Shown: positions 54,152 through 63,072 of the stretch, one piece after another
Numbering within the stretch: the stretch's first letter is position 1
Layout: each line of letters starts with the position of its first letter
Assembly (NCBI RefSeq): GCF_000611675.1
Contig: NZ_JATV01000001.1
Location: 248,001 to 312,000, forward strand
Length of the DNA stretch: 64,000 nt
From: Flavobacterium succinicans LMG 10402
GTDB taxonomy: Bacteria > Bacteroidota > Bacteroidia > Flavobacteriales > Flavobacteriaceae
Reading direction: 5' to 3'
Notes under the pieces: generated by a model
What the model was told of the DNA's origin: nothing
The model's database searches: none
The model's input: the letters and a program-made list of their open reading frames with translations, nothing else
Position numbers and translations under genes: made by a program

Positions 54152-54156
54152 TAGTT

Positions 54157-54188
54157 AAGCCCTGTCGATAAGATGGGGCTTTATTTTT
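54157..54188 (+). terminator. Terminator after ferredoxin
   Basis: A 10-pair stem with two G-U pairs (54157-54166 with 54172-54181) and a T-rich tail that overlaps the end of the convergent SGNH gene. Confidence 0.72.
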
Positions 54189-54948
54189 GAACTATTACTT
54201 TAGCTTTTGGAGCTATTCTGTCAACAAACAACGAATAGGCTTTTTCTGAGGGATGCAGACCATCTGTAGCTACTAAATAAGTCTCTTTTAGTCCTTGTCT
54301 TGTGATGTCGGTGATGTTGATAAAAGTAATGCCATTGGCATCGCAGTAACTTTTAGCGAATGCATTATACCTATCGATTTCTGTTGAGATTTTGGTTGGA
54401 GTTCCAAATTGTTGACCAAATGGAGTGTAAGCATAGTCAGGAATCGAAACCACGATAACATTGTCTTTATTCCCTTTGGCTAAAGCGATGGCTGTTTGTG
54501 CCAATTGGGGAAACTCTCTTTCATAAAGGCTAAATTCCCTATTTTGGTATTGATTGTTTACTCCAATAAGTAGGGTTACTAAGTTATAATTGTTAGTTGG
54601 TTGCTGTTCTTTAATCGCATGGATTAAATTAGAAGTCGTCCAACCTGTTTGTGCAATGATTTTTAAGTCTACCGTTAAACCAGGAATAGTGGTTTCAAGC
54701 TTTTTCTTTAGTTGTTCTGGAAAACGACAAGTGAGACAAACGCTTTGACCAATAGTATAACTGTCCCCTAGTGCGATATAAGATACTTTTTTGTTAACAG
54801 GTTGTGGCTGAGGTTGAGGTGCTGGGCTGCTTTCGGGTTGGGGAACAAGAGTTGTGTTTTCGCTAGAACATTGGTTGAAAAAAAGCACTACAACTATCAA
54901 AATGAAAAGTCGTAATGCTGTTTTTATATGTTTTGAAAAGTGTTCCAT
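54181..54948 (-). CDS. SGNH/GDSL-family hydrolase lipoprotein
   Basis: 255 residues. An N-terminal hydrophobic segment ends at FNQC (Cys27), a somewhat irregular lipobox; a proline-glutamine linker (about 36-50) follows. Block I is ALGDSYTIG with the catalytic Ser, block III is GVNNQYQ with Asn and block V is DGLHPSEKA with Asp and His. It would be an esterase or acyl hydrolase on the cell envelope. It follows the DUF3050 gene by eight bases. Confidence 0.87.
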   Translation of the reverse strand: MEHFSKHIKTALRLFILIVVVLFFNQCSSENTTLVPQPESSPAPQPQPQPVNKKVSYIALGDSYTIGQSVCLTCRFPEQLKKKLETTIPGLTVDLKIIAQTGWTTSNLIHAIKEQQPTNNYNLVTLLIGVNNQYQNREFSLYEREFPQLAQTAIALAKGNKDNVIVVSIPDYAYTPFGQQFGTPTKISTEIDRYNAFAKSYCDANGITFINITDITRQGLKETYLVATDGLHPSEKAYSLFVDRIAPKAKVIVQK

Positions 54949-54956
54949 TTCTGTTT

Positions 54957-55739
54957 TTAAGCAGGTTCCATTGTCAAACTCAGTTGTTCTTCAATCGCAT
55001 TCCAAAGGCCTATTCTTTTTTCTAAGGCTAAAATGGAAATATTTTCTACCTCTTCCCATTTTTTAGCATCATTTCCGCAAAGTTCGGTTATCATTTGCAT
55101 GGCCATTGGTCCGTGTTCGTCAGCATCCAATTCGATATGTCTTTCGAAATAGTAAATCAATTGTTTTAAATCCGTTTCAGGGAAGTTTTTTTGGAAGTTT
55201 TGCAGGATTTCTGTGAACATACTTGGAATCAAATCTTCTCTTCCGAAGGTAAAAGAAGCGGCTATTTCGTGCGCTTTACCATGTTCAATCACTTGAAAAG
55301 TGAAGTCCAAAAATGATTTGATATTCGGGTGTAACGGACTTTTTTTAATAGCCACAAAAATATTCTGAAAGGATTGCACTTCGTCAAGGAAATTAGTAAT
55401 TCCTGATGTGTCTGCGCCGCATGCTTCCATGGCTTCTAGGTACATTTCGAAGTGGCTTAAGTGTCTTCCGTCCATACTAAGGTCGGTTTCTTCAGCCAAA
55501 ACAATTTCGTTGATTAAATAGCGCGTTTCTGGATTAGGAGTCGCAAACCACGGAGTTGATGTACAGGTTAATTTGGCTTGTAAAGCTTTCAAAAGGGACA
55601 TAAAGTCCCATACTGCATACACATGCGTTTCTAGAAAACTATGTAAATCTTCTAGATTTTGTACTTTCTGATATAGGCTATGGTTTAAAAGTTGTTCTTT
55701 TTGAGAAGCTATCTTTGAATTGATGTAGGTAATGTTCAT
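54957..55739 (-). CDS. DUF3050 family protein
   Basis: 260 residues from the ATG at 55739; an in-frame start at 55781 adds 14 residues that overlap a terminator. The all-helical chain has HVYAVWDFMSLLKALQ, a motif EETD, HFEMYLEAMEACG, FERHIELDADEHG and conserved His/Glu pairs that recall haem-oxygenase-like di-iron or cofactor-free oxygenase folds. DUF3050 has no settled function. It is the first gene of a pair with the SGNH hydrolase. Confidence 0.82.
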   Translation of the reverse strand: MNITYINSKIASQKEQLLNHSLYQKVQNLEDLHSFLETHVYAVWDFMSLLKALQAKLTCTSTPWFATPNPETRYLINEIVLAEETDLSMDGRHLSHFEMYLEAMEACGADTSGITNFLDEVQSFQNIFVAIKKSPLHPNIKSFLDFTFQVIEHGKAHEIAASFTFGREDLIPSMFTEILQNFQKNFPETDLKQLIYYFERHIELDADEHGPMAMQMITELCGNDAKKWEEVENISILALEKRIGLWNAIEEQLSLTMEPA

Positions 55740-55764
55740 TGGGATTTTTTTTGTAAAATTAAAA

Positions 55765-55788
55765 AAGCTTCCTGTTACCAAGAAGCTT
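55765..55788 (-). terminator. Terminator after glutaryl-CoA dehydrogenase
   Basis: A 7-base stem (55765-55771 with 55782-55788) followed on the minus strand by TTTTTTAATTTT. Confidence 0.7.
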
Positions 55789-55827
55789 CTATAATTGATT
55801 TTATCAATACTTTAATACTTGTTTATC

Positions 55828-57006
55828 TTATTTAAAAGCTGCAATTCCTGTGATATCCATTCCTGTAATTAATAAATGAATATCGTGGGTGCCTTCATAA
55901 GTAATTACCGATTCTAAGTTCATCATATGGCGCATGATAGAATATTCGCCTGTGATTCCCATTCCGCCTAGCATTTGTCTTGCTTCGCGAGCAATATGAA
56001 TTGCCATGTCGACATTATTTCTTTTGGCCATTGAGATTTGAGCAGAAGTCGCTCTGCCTTCATTTCTCAAGACGCCTAATCTCCATGTAAGCAATTGCGC
56101 TTTGGTGATTTCAGTGATCATTTCGGCCAATTTTTTTTGTTGTAATTGTGTACCTGCGATAGGTTTGTCAAATTGAATACGCTCTTTGGCATAACGCAAA
56201 GCAGTATCATAACAATCCATAGCCGCGCCAATAGCGCCCCAAGCAATTCCGTAACGAGCAGAATCTAGACAACCTAGTGGTGCGCCTAATCCAGATTTGT
56301 TAGGCAAAAGGTTTTCTTTTGGGACTTTTACATTGTCAAAAATCAATTCTCCAGTAGCCGAAGCTCTCAAAGACCATTTGTTGTGGGTTTCAGGAGTGGT
56401 AAATCCTTCCATACCGCGTTCTACGATTAAACCGTGAATACGTCCTTCTTCATTCTTTGCCCAAACTACAGCAATATCAGCAAAAGGAGCGTTAGAAATC
56501 CACATTTTCGCACCATTTAATAAATAGTGATCACCTTTGTCTTTAAAGTTGGTGGTCATTCCACCTGGGTTAGAGCCGTGGTCAGGTTCCGTCAATCCAA
56601 AACAGCCCATGAATTCTCCGGTAGCTAGTTTGGGTAGGTATTTCATACGTTGTTCTTCGTTACCGTATTTCCAAATAGGATACATTACTAAAGAAGATTG
56701 TACAGATGATGTAGAACGCACACCAGAATCTCCTCGCTCAATCTCTTGCATGATGAGTCCGTAGGATATTTGATCTAATCCAGCACCACCGTATTCAATA
56801 GGAATGTATGGACCAAAACCACCAATTTCTCCTAAACCTTTAATGATTTGTTTTGGAAATTCTGCTTTTTGAGCATAGTCTTCTATAATTGGGGATACTT
56901 CTCTTTTTACCCAAGCTCTTGCGGCGTCACGCACTAACTTGTGTTCTTCGGTTAATAAATCGTCAAGATTATAATAATCAGGAGATTGAAATAAGTCTGG
57001 TTTCAT
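55828..57006 (-). CDS. Acyl-CoA dehydrogenase, glutaryl-CoA dehydrogenase type
   Basis: 392 residues. FAD acyl-CoA dehydrogenase fold with GCFGLTEPDHGSNPGGM and the GAKMWISNAPFADI stretch. The catalytic base is the Glu of TYEGTHDIHLLITGMDITGI, the phrase characteristic of the glutaryl-CoA dehydrogenase group, which oxidises and decarboxylates glutaryl-CoA in lysine breakdown. No other lysine-degradation gene is adjacent. A -7 box TAGATTTG (minus strand) is at 57028-57035. Confidence 0.88.
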   Translation of the reverse strand: MKPDLFQSPDYYNLDDLLTEEHKLVRDAARAWVKREVSPIIEDYAQKAEFPKQIIKGLGEIGGFGPYIPIEYGGAGLDQISYGLIMQEIERGDSGVRSTSSVQSSLVMYPIWKYGNEEQRMKYLPKLATGEFMGCFGLTEPDHGSNPGGMTTNFKDKGDHYLLNGAKMWISNAPFADIAVVWAKNEEGRIHGLIVERGMEGFTTPETHNKWSLRASATGELIFDNVKVPKENLLPNKSGLGAPLGCLDSARYGIAWGAIGAAMDCYDTALRYAKERIQFDKPIAGTQLQQKKLAEMITEITKAQLLTWRLGVLRNEGRATSAQISMAKRNNVDMAIHIAREARQMLGGMGITGEYSIMRHMMNLESVITYEGTHDIHLLITGMDITGIAAFK

Positions 57007-57200
57007 GGTTCGAAAATTTTATGGCAACAAATCTACATAAAGAAATATAACAAAACTAATGTAAATTGTTGTATTTTTATAGAAATACATGACGTTATTG
57101 GTGTTTTATTAGATTATCAATGTAGCAACGAATAGTAGTAGTAGTGTAATTATAGAGGATAAAATTTTGTTAAAAATAATTAGTGTAAGTAAAGTCGGTA

Positions 57201-57208
57201 TATATTTG
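57201..57208 (+). promoter_or_regulatory. -7 box before the S41 peptidase
   Basis: TATATTTG, 22 bases before the start codon. Confidence 0.45.
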
Positions 57209-57230
57209 CTGTCTTAAGTAAAGCCTAATT

Positions 57231-58934
57231 ATGAGAAGAATATTTTTTTGCTTGTTCTTTTTGGTGTCTGTAAACCTATTTTCACAAACAAATCTTCCCG
57301 AAGTTCAGAAATACAAACAAGCAGGTTTGGTGTGGGGTTTACTAAAATACCATCATCCAGAGATTAGTAAAGGTAAATATAATTGGGATCTAGAATTCAT
57401 TACATTATTTGACAAAGTTGTGGCTGTTAAAAATCAAGATGAAATGAATGACTTATTGTTGGGTTTTATTTCGAAATACAAAACGGATAAATTGAAACCA
57501 AAGATCCTGAATTCTGAAAAGGTTTTTCTGAAAAATGTAGATTATGATTGGATTGATTCAGCAGTTTTTGGTGCTGAACTCGTAAAAAATTTTATTGAAA
57601 TAAAAAATAATAGAAATATAAATAACTATTATGTTTCGACTAGCAAGATGTCGAGAATGCTGTCTTTTGAAAACGAAAAGGGATTTAAAGATTTCGATTA
57701 TGCTATGAAAAGTCATAGAATGCTCTTGTTGTTTAATTTCTGGAATGCCATACAATATTGGGATGTTAATAAATATTTAATGGATACCAAATGGTCTGAT
57801 AATTTAGATGCGCTGACTCAAGAGTTTTTGAGTGCTGATACCAAATTAAAATTTGAGTTAGTGAAGTTAAAACTGATTTCGAAATTAGACGATTCTCATT
57901 CAGTTACTTTGTCGGTAGATGTTGGCAATTCATTTTTTAGTTATAAACCTGTTTTTTCAGGAAAAATATTGAATGATTCCATAGTGATTGATAAAATAAA
58001 GAATAAAAATTTAGCCAAAAAAGATGGAATTGAATTAGGTGATGTTATTGTAAAAATTGAAAATAAGAATATTTCAACTTATTTAAATGAAAAATGTACC
58101 AATTTATTTTCAGTTTCTAACTTAAATTATTTGAAGCGATGGGGAAGTCATGATGAGGTTTGGTTTGTATATAATTTGCTTTTAAGCAATAATAAAGATT
58201 CAATTAATGTAGATGTTGTGACAAGAAAAGGAATACGTGAGAATAAATATATTCATCTTCATAAGGGTAATCATTTTACTGATTTTGAGATACTTGGTAG
58301 GCTGAAAAAGGAGAAATGGTTTTATGTGCAACCTAATATTGCCTATGTGAATCTAGAACAAATAACCAAAAAAGAACTAGATCTTGTTTTTAAACAAGTA
58401 GCGAATACCAAAGGATTGATTTTAGATTTAAGAAATTACCCTAAAAGTGTTTCTAATAATGATTTGGCTAAATATCTTTACCCTGAGAGAAAAGAGTTTA
58501 TAAAAGTTCTTTTTCCCATTGAAAACAATCCTTCTTATGGAGAATATGATGGCGAAGCTCCTTTAAAATTGATAATGAATCCTTTTAATGCAGGAAGCAG
58601 TAATTCAAATTATTATAAAGGCAAAGTTGTTTTGCTTGTGGATAGAACAACACAGAGTAAAGCAGAATATATTGGAATGGCAATTCAGCAAGCTCCAGAC
58701 TGTACAACGTTAGGGGAACAAACCGCCGGTTCGCCACTTAATATAGTTAATTATATGATGTCTGATAAGACTAATGTTAATTTTACAGGTCTTGGAGGTT
58801 TTTATCCTAGCGGGGAAGGTGTGCAAAGAAATGGTTTGCATATAGACCATTATATTAACGAGAGTGCTAAAAATTATGATCCGGAATTGTATATAAAGGA
58901 AGCGATACGTTTAATAGAGAAATCAAGTATTTGA
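57231..58934 (+). CDS. S41-family peptidase
   Basis: 567 residues. A signal peptide ends near NLFSQ. A helical N-terminal domain (about 20-215) with QYWDVNKYLMD precedes a PDZ-like segment (about 250-285, KKDGIELGDVIVKI) and the S41 fold with LILDLRNYP, VVLLVDRTTQSKAEYIGMAI (likely catalytic Ser in TQSKAE) and LGEQTAGSPLNIVNY. Tail-specific or tricorn-like periplasmic peptidases share this layout; the target is unknown. The next gene begins 172 bases away, past a trmN6 remnant. Confidence 0.85.
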   Translation: MRRIFFCLFFLVSVNLFSQTNLPEVQKYKQAGLVWGLLKYHHPEISKGKYNWDLEFITLFDKVVAVKNQDEMNDLLLGFISKYKTDKLKPKILNSEKVFLKNVDYDWIDSAVFGAELVKNFIEIKNNRNINNYYVSTSKMSRMLSFENEKGFKDFDYAMKSHRMLLLFNFWNAIQYWDVNKYLMDTKWSDNLDALTQEFLSADTKLKFELVKLKLISKLDDSHSVTLSVDVGNSFFSYKPVFSGKILNDSIVIDKIKNKNLAKKDGIELGDVIVKIENKNISTYLNEKCTNLFSVSNLNYLKRWGSHDEVWFVYNLLLSNNKDSINVDVVTRKGIRENKYIHLHKGNHFTDFEILGRLKKEKWFYVQPNIAYVNLEQITKKELDLVFKQVANTKGLILDLRNYPKSVSNNDLAKYLYPERKEFIKVLFPIENNPSYGEYDGEAPLKLIMNPFNAGSSNSNYYKGKVVLLVDRTTQSKAEYIGMAIQQAPDCTTLGEQTAGSPLNIVNYMMSDKTNVNFTGLGGFYPSGEGVQRNGLHIDHYINESAKNYDPELYIKEAIRLIEKSSI

Positions 58935-58948
58935 AATAAGAATACAAA

Positions 58949-59035
58949 TTACATCTTCAAATAAAAATCCTTAGTTAATTCAATATATTCTCGGGTGTAT
59001 ATGTATCTTGCGGTTTTGATAAGCAATTCAATTCG
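58949..59035 (-). pseudogene. Remnant of the 3' end of trmN6
   Basis: On the minus strand this stretch reads, just before a TAA stop, REYIELTKDFYLKM, matching PEYIELTKDFYLKM at the end of the intact trmN6 gene at 61732-62445. Homology extends over about 28 codons, with a one-codon deletion and changes such as His to Tyr and Pro to Arg, then a stop (59036-59038). The first 40 bases are nearly identical to 61734-61775. It is a non-functional copy, probably a recombination scar. Confidence 0.88.
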
Positions 59036-59106
59036 TCAATTTGTTTGCTAGTTTGATTTTTTTTTTAAAGAAAACTCAAACTCAGCTTTAACCATTATAT
59101 GTTTAT

Positions 59107-61593
59107 ATGAGATTTTTTGCACTTTGTTTTTTTTTTATTAGTCCTTATTTCATTTTCTCACAGCAAGCTATAGGTGCAAAATCCTATGTAGTAAATAACA
59201 TAAACAATTATTCTTTTTTGGGAGAAGTTCTAAAAGACAAGAATGTTGTTTTATTAGGAGAACAAACCCATGGTGATGGAGCTACTTTTGATGAAAAAGT
59301 AAATATTGTGCAACATTTGAGTAATACATTAGGGTTTAATACAATTATTTTCGAAAGTGGCTTGTATGAAAACTATAAAGCCTGGAAATTATATTCTACG
59401 AAGAAAACCTATTCATCTATTTATAATGGAAGTATATATTCTTTATGGTCTAACACACAATCATTTCAAAGATTATTAGATCATATTGATAGAAGAGCAA
59501 TTTTGAAGGATACTATTAAAATTCTTGGTTTTGATTCTAAAGAGAAAGGGCAGTTATTTGAAAAATATTTTATGACTGACCTTAGAAAAACATTCCAAAA
59601 TCATCAAATTGTTATAGGAGATACTACTTATACAGCAATAGAAAAAGCTTTTATTGCAAAGGATTTAAAGGGATTTGCAACAAATAAAAAGGATTCTACT
59701 GATTTGTATCGACAGTATGATTTGGTTCTAGGTTTGTTTAAGAAAATGCATGGTCTCAGTAAAGACGATAAGATGATTAAGCAAGTATTCTTGAGTCAAA
59801 TTGCTCAAGTGGATTTTGAAATAAAGATTTTGCAAAAACAGAGAATAGCTGTGCAAAATCCTAGAGATTTACAAATGGCTAAAAATCTGATATTTTTGAC
59901 GGAATTGTATCCGAATGATAAGATGATTTGTTGGGGAGCATCCTATCATTTTTCAAATCGCATTAGAGATTTTGAATATACCGATATTACAGAGCGTTAT
60001 CTGGTTGATCAGATTGCTTTAGAGAATGGAATTTCAAAGAATCGTGATGTATCCATTGAGGAAGTGAAATCTTTAAAGAATGCTGTTCCAATGGGCGAAA
60101 TTTTAAAAAATCATTTTAAAAATAAAATATACAGTCTTGCTTTTTCTTCCTATGAAGGAGAATATGGAATTGTTGGAGACAAACCTTTCACTATTTTATC
60201 ACCTCCATTGAATAGCATTGAAAAGAAACTGGCAGAAGATAACAATGTCAAAGTTTTTTTAGATTTTGACAAAAAGGATATGAGGAGTTATTATTGTTCA
60301 GCATTAGGGAATATGCCAATAAAGGCAAATTGGAATTCTGTTTTTGATGGGTTGTTATTTATCAAAACATCATATGCTCCCATATATAGTAAATACATAA
60401 GAACGGATGGTTCCACTAGTGATAGCGGAACTTTTACAGTATCTGGTGTAATTAAAGATGCTGAAAGGGATACGTTTATTCCTAATGCGGACTTATATCT
60501 TGTCAATTGTAATAAAAGCGTTGTGGCTAACGATAAAGGAACGTTTCAGTTTACTATTCCGCGAAGTAGTTTTAATGATAAATTGATTATTGCTGCGATG
60601 GGCTATTACTCAGATACTCTAACGGTTTCACAACTGGAAAAAGCCAAAAACACCTTGATGGAAATTAAGCTAAAAAAAGAAACAGCTGTGGATGTTTCGT
60701 TAAGTGAAGTCACTATTTCATCAGCAAAAAAGAGAATGAGCTCATTATCTGCCAAAGCAATTTTAAAAAAGGTCAAAGAAAAAATAGAAGACAATTATTA
60801 TCAGAAGCCTTTTAATCAAAAATTCTTTTTTAGAGCTAAAGCAAGTAAAGATGATGCTATTACAAATAGTGAGGAAGCATTTGTAAATACCTATAGTCCA
60901 AATGGAATTGTGGTTTCACAGGATGCGGCAAGTAATTATTTTGGAGAAATACTGCAATACCGGAATACGGTAAACAGTACATCAAAAGGGAATTGGGAAG
61001 GTGTAGGTTTTTTAGGTGTAATTATTTTTAGAAACATCTTGTTAAGTAATCAAAACGTACTTTATAAAACGAAGTCTTTTGACCTAAAAAAGGAAAAAAG
61101 CGTTGAATATAATGGCAGAACTGTATATGTGATTAGTTTTACAAACATTGCTCCAGATGTTTTTACAACAGGCTTTGGGAACCCGACTCCTAAATCTGCA
61201 TCAGGATACATTTATATAGATGCAACTTCTTTTGCGGTATTAAAATTCGAACATTATGTGGTTTTACATCCTGACAGACCCAATGATGATGAGAATGTAA
61301 AAATAGAATCGACACATAAGATTACAGAAACGTTTAAGTTAGTAGAGGGCAAATATTTTATAAATTATTGTAATGTAAAGGTAGAGAGTAAGTATTTTGC
61401 AATAAGGGATAAGAAATTCTTGAGTCAGTCTTATGCAAATTATGATTTGATGTCTATAGATATAAATACTAATAATGTAGAGATTATCAATCGCCCAATA
61501 GACCGATTAAAGTTAGGAGTTGAACTCAAAGAAGATCCAGAATATTGGAGAAATAATAACTTTATTTTAGAGGACGGTATATTGGATTTTTAG
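59107..61593 (+). CDS. Erythromycin-esterase-like domain fused to a carboxypeptidase-regulatory-like and envelope domain
   Basis: 828 residues. A signal peptide ends near FIFSQ. Residues about 35-330 form an erythromycin-esterase-like domain: LLGEQTHGDGATF (Glu52, His55), IFESGLYENYKAW and MICWGASYHFSNR. Residues about 440-525 are a carboxypeptidase-regulatory-like beta-sandwich (VSGVIKDAERDTFIPNADLYL, AAMGYYSDTL). The last 290 residues, from SAKAILKKVKEKIEDNYYQ, resemble C-terminal parts of Bacteroidota envelope proteins of unknown role. The complete chain is not a known resistance enzyme. It sits between a trmN6 remnant and intact trmN6. Confidence 0.78.
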   Translation: MRFFALCFFFISPYFIFSQQAIGAKSYVVNNINNYSFLGEVLKDKNVVLLGEQTHGDGATFDEKVNIVQHLSNTLGFNTIIFESGLYENYKAWKLYSTKKTYSSIYNGSIYSLWSNTQSFQRLLDHIDRRAILKDTIKILGFDSKEKGQLFEKYFMTDLRKTFQNHQIVIGDTTYTAIEKAFIAKDLKGFATNKKDSTDLYRQYDLVLGLFKKMHGLSKDDKMIKQVFLSQIAQVDFEIKILQKQRIAVQNPRDLQMAKNLIFLTELYPNDKMICWGASYHFSNRIRDFEYTDITERYLVDQIALENGISKNRDVSIEEVKSLKNAVPMGEILKNHFKNKIYSLAFSSYEGEYGIVGDKPFTILSPPLNSIEKKLAEDNNVKVFLDFDKKDMRSYYCSALGNMPIKANWNSVFDGLLFIKTSYAPIYSKYIRTDGSTSDSGTFTVSGVIKDAERDTFIPNADLYLVNCNKSVVANDKGTFQFTIPRSSFNDKLIIAAMGYYSDTLTVSQLEKAKNTLMEIKLKKETAVDVSLSEVTISSAKKRMSSLSAKAILKKVKEKIEDNYYQKPFNQKFFFRAKASKDDAITNSEEAFVNTYSPNGIVVSQDAASNYFGEILQYRNTVNSTSKGNWEGVGFLGVIIFRNILLSNQNVLYKTKSFDLKKEKSVEYNGRTVYVISFTNIAPDVFTTGFGNPTPKSASGYIYIDATSFAVLKFEHYVVLHPDRPNDDENVKIESTHKITETFKLVEGKYFINYCNVKVESKYFAIRDKKFLSQSYANYDLMSIDINTNNVEIINRPIDRLKLGVELKEDPEYWRNNNFILEDGILDF

Positions 61594-61731
61594 TTGTTTC
61601 ATTAGTAGTAAAAACAAGGAATGGCTTTTAAAATTGGATAAGGAAAAATTAGCAAAACCTTTTGGAGGTCTTTAAAAAAGAATTACGGCCAATAAGTAAG
61701 CATATACAGTTGACTTGTAAAAAGGAGGTAA

Positions 61732-62445
61732 CTACATCTTCAAATAAAAATCCTTAGTTAATTCAATATATTCTGGAGTATAGACGTGTCTTGCGGTTTC
61801 GATAACCAACTGGTCAATTGCCAAGTCAGTAGTTTCATTTCGGCTAAAAGCCAGTAAGCTACGTTTGATTTCTGTAGTAGGTGTTCCTTTTACTCGAGTA
61901 ATTTTTAAAGGATACAATTCGAATTCGTTGGCCAAAGCAATAAAATTTTCTTCTTCTTTGAAGGGAATAATGACTGCAAAAATCCCGTGTTCAGAAAGCA
62001 GTAAATCTGCAGCTTCGAGTAATTGCTCAAAGGGCATAGCGTCTTGAAATCGGGCCAAGTCGCGTGATTCATTTTCAGTTTTGTAATCTTCAGAATAGAA
62101 AGGCGGGTTGGAAACAATCAAATCATATTCGTCTTCCGGTTCTTCTATAAATTCGTCCAAACCGGCATGAAAACAGAAGAGTCTATCGTTCCAAGGTGAA
62201 TTTTCGAAATTATCGGTTGCTTGCTCGTAAGCAGCTTCGTCAATTTCTAAAGCGTCAATTTGCTGTGCTGCGCTTCTTTGTGCCAACATCAAAGCGATAA
62301 TTCCGGTACCAGTGCCAATGTCTAAAACGCTGAAAGGATGATTGTGTATTGGAGCCCAAGCGCCCAATAGTACACCATCAGTGCCAATTTTCATGGCGCA
62401 ACGGTCTTGTTCAATAGCGAATTGTTTCAATTGGAATTTAGACAT
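61732..62445 (-). CDS. tRNA1(Val) (adenine(37)-N6)-methyltransferase
   Basis: 237 residues. The SAM site is VLDIGTGTGIIALMLAQR near residue 40 and the catalytic N-PP-F motif is DLIVSNPPFYSED near residue 108, as in adenine-N6 methyltransferases of the TrmN6 (YfiC) family, which modify A37 of tRNA1(Val). The early RCAMKIGTDGVLLGAWA is also family-typical. A second, decayed copy of its last 28 codons lies at 58949-59035. Confidence 0.9.
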   Translation of the reverse strand: MSKFQLKQFAIEQDRCAMKIGTDGVLLGAWAPIHNHPFSVLDIGTGTGIIALMLAQRSAAQQIDALEIDEAAYEQATDNFENSPWNDRLFCFHAGLDEFIEEPEDEYDLIVSNPPFYSEDYKTENESRDLARFQDAMPFEQLLEAADLLLSEHGIFAVIIPFKEEENFIALANEFELYPLKITRVKGTPTTEIKRSLLAFSRNETTDLAIDQLVIETARHVYTPEYIELTKDFYLKM

Positions 62446-62463
62446 GAAAAATAATAAAAATTA

Positions 62464-62525
62464 AACCATTAAGAAAATAAGGGAATTAAGAATAAAACTT
62501 AATGAACCTTAATTTCTTAATGGTT
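62464..62525. repeat. Long hairpin between trmN6 and rimM
   Basis: AACCATTAAGAAA (62464-62476) pairs perfectly with TTTCTTAATGGTT (62513-62525); the 36 bases between hold a second, imperfect AAGGGAATTAAG/CTTAATGAACCTT pairing. It may end the rpsP-rimM transcript, and it resembles a repeat type rather than a plain terminator. Confidence 0.65.
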
Positions 62526-62532
62526 CAATAAA

Positions 62533-63057
62533 TTAAAGGTACATTTCAATTAAGCCTTCTGGCAAATCCATGATGATTTTTTTGTTTTCGCGGTCTACTT
62601 TTACCAAGAAATGGTCAATCATTGGGATTAAGATTTCGGCGTCGCCTTTTAGTACTTCGAATAAAGGTTGTGCTGTAGTGTCGTTGATAGATTGAATTTC
62701 TCCAACGTATCCTAAACGTTTGTCTTCTACTTCAAAACCAATTACTTCGTGAAAATAGAATTTGTTTCCGCTTAGTTTTGGAAGCATTTTTAAAGGAAGA
62801 TAAAGGTCACTTCCAATGAGTGCATCAGCTTGTTCTTCGGTAGTTATGTCCTCAAAACGGATGCGTAGAAAGTCGTTTTTGTGCAGTGAACTACTTTCAA
62901 TAAAAAAAGGAACCAAGTGTTTGTTGTGGTCAACAAACACTGATTCCAAGTTTTCGTATAACTCAGGTTCATCCGTGTCTAAATAAGCTAGGAGCTCCCC
63001 TTTGAAACTAAATTTTTTGGCTATTTTGCCTAAATAGAAACAATCTTCTTTACGCAT
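62533..63057 (-). CDS. rimM: Ribosome maturation factor RimM
   Basis: 174 residues. Two beta-barrel domains: the N-terminal one with YLGKIAKKFSFKGELLAYLDTDEPELYENLESVFV and the C-terminal PRC barrel with FYFHEVIGFEVED and ILIPMIDHFLVKVDRENKKI. It helps 30S maturation near S19. It follows rpsP by 15 bases, the standard order rpsP-rimM. Confidence 0.95.
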   Translation of the reverse strand: MRKEDCFYLGKIAKKFSFKGELLAYLDTDEPELYENLESVFVDHNKHLVPFFIESSSLHKNDFLRIRFEDITTEEQADALIGSDLYLPLKMLPKLSGNKFYFHEVIGFEVEDKRLGYVGEIQSINDTTAQPLFEVLKGDAEILIPMIDHFLVKVDRENKKIIMDLPEGLIEMYL

Positions 63058-63072
63058 TGTCGCCTTGTAAAA

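Noticed and set aside
59107..61593. Macrolide resistance gene
   Set aside because: The esterase-like domain is secreted and fused to envelope domains; nothing shows activity on macrolides.
61594..61731. Possible gene fragment in the gap before trmN6
   Set aside because: A short open stretch (around 61615-61677) reads like protein, but it is too short and unrecognised to call; it may be a remnant linked to the trmN6 scar.
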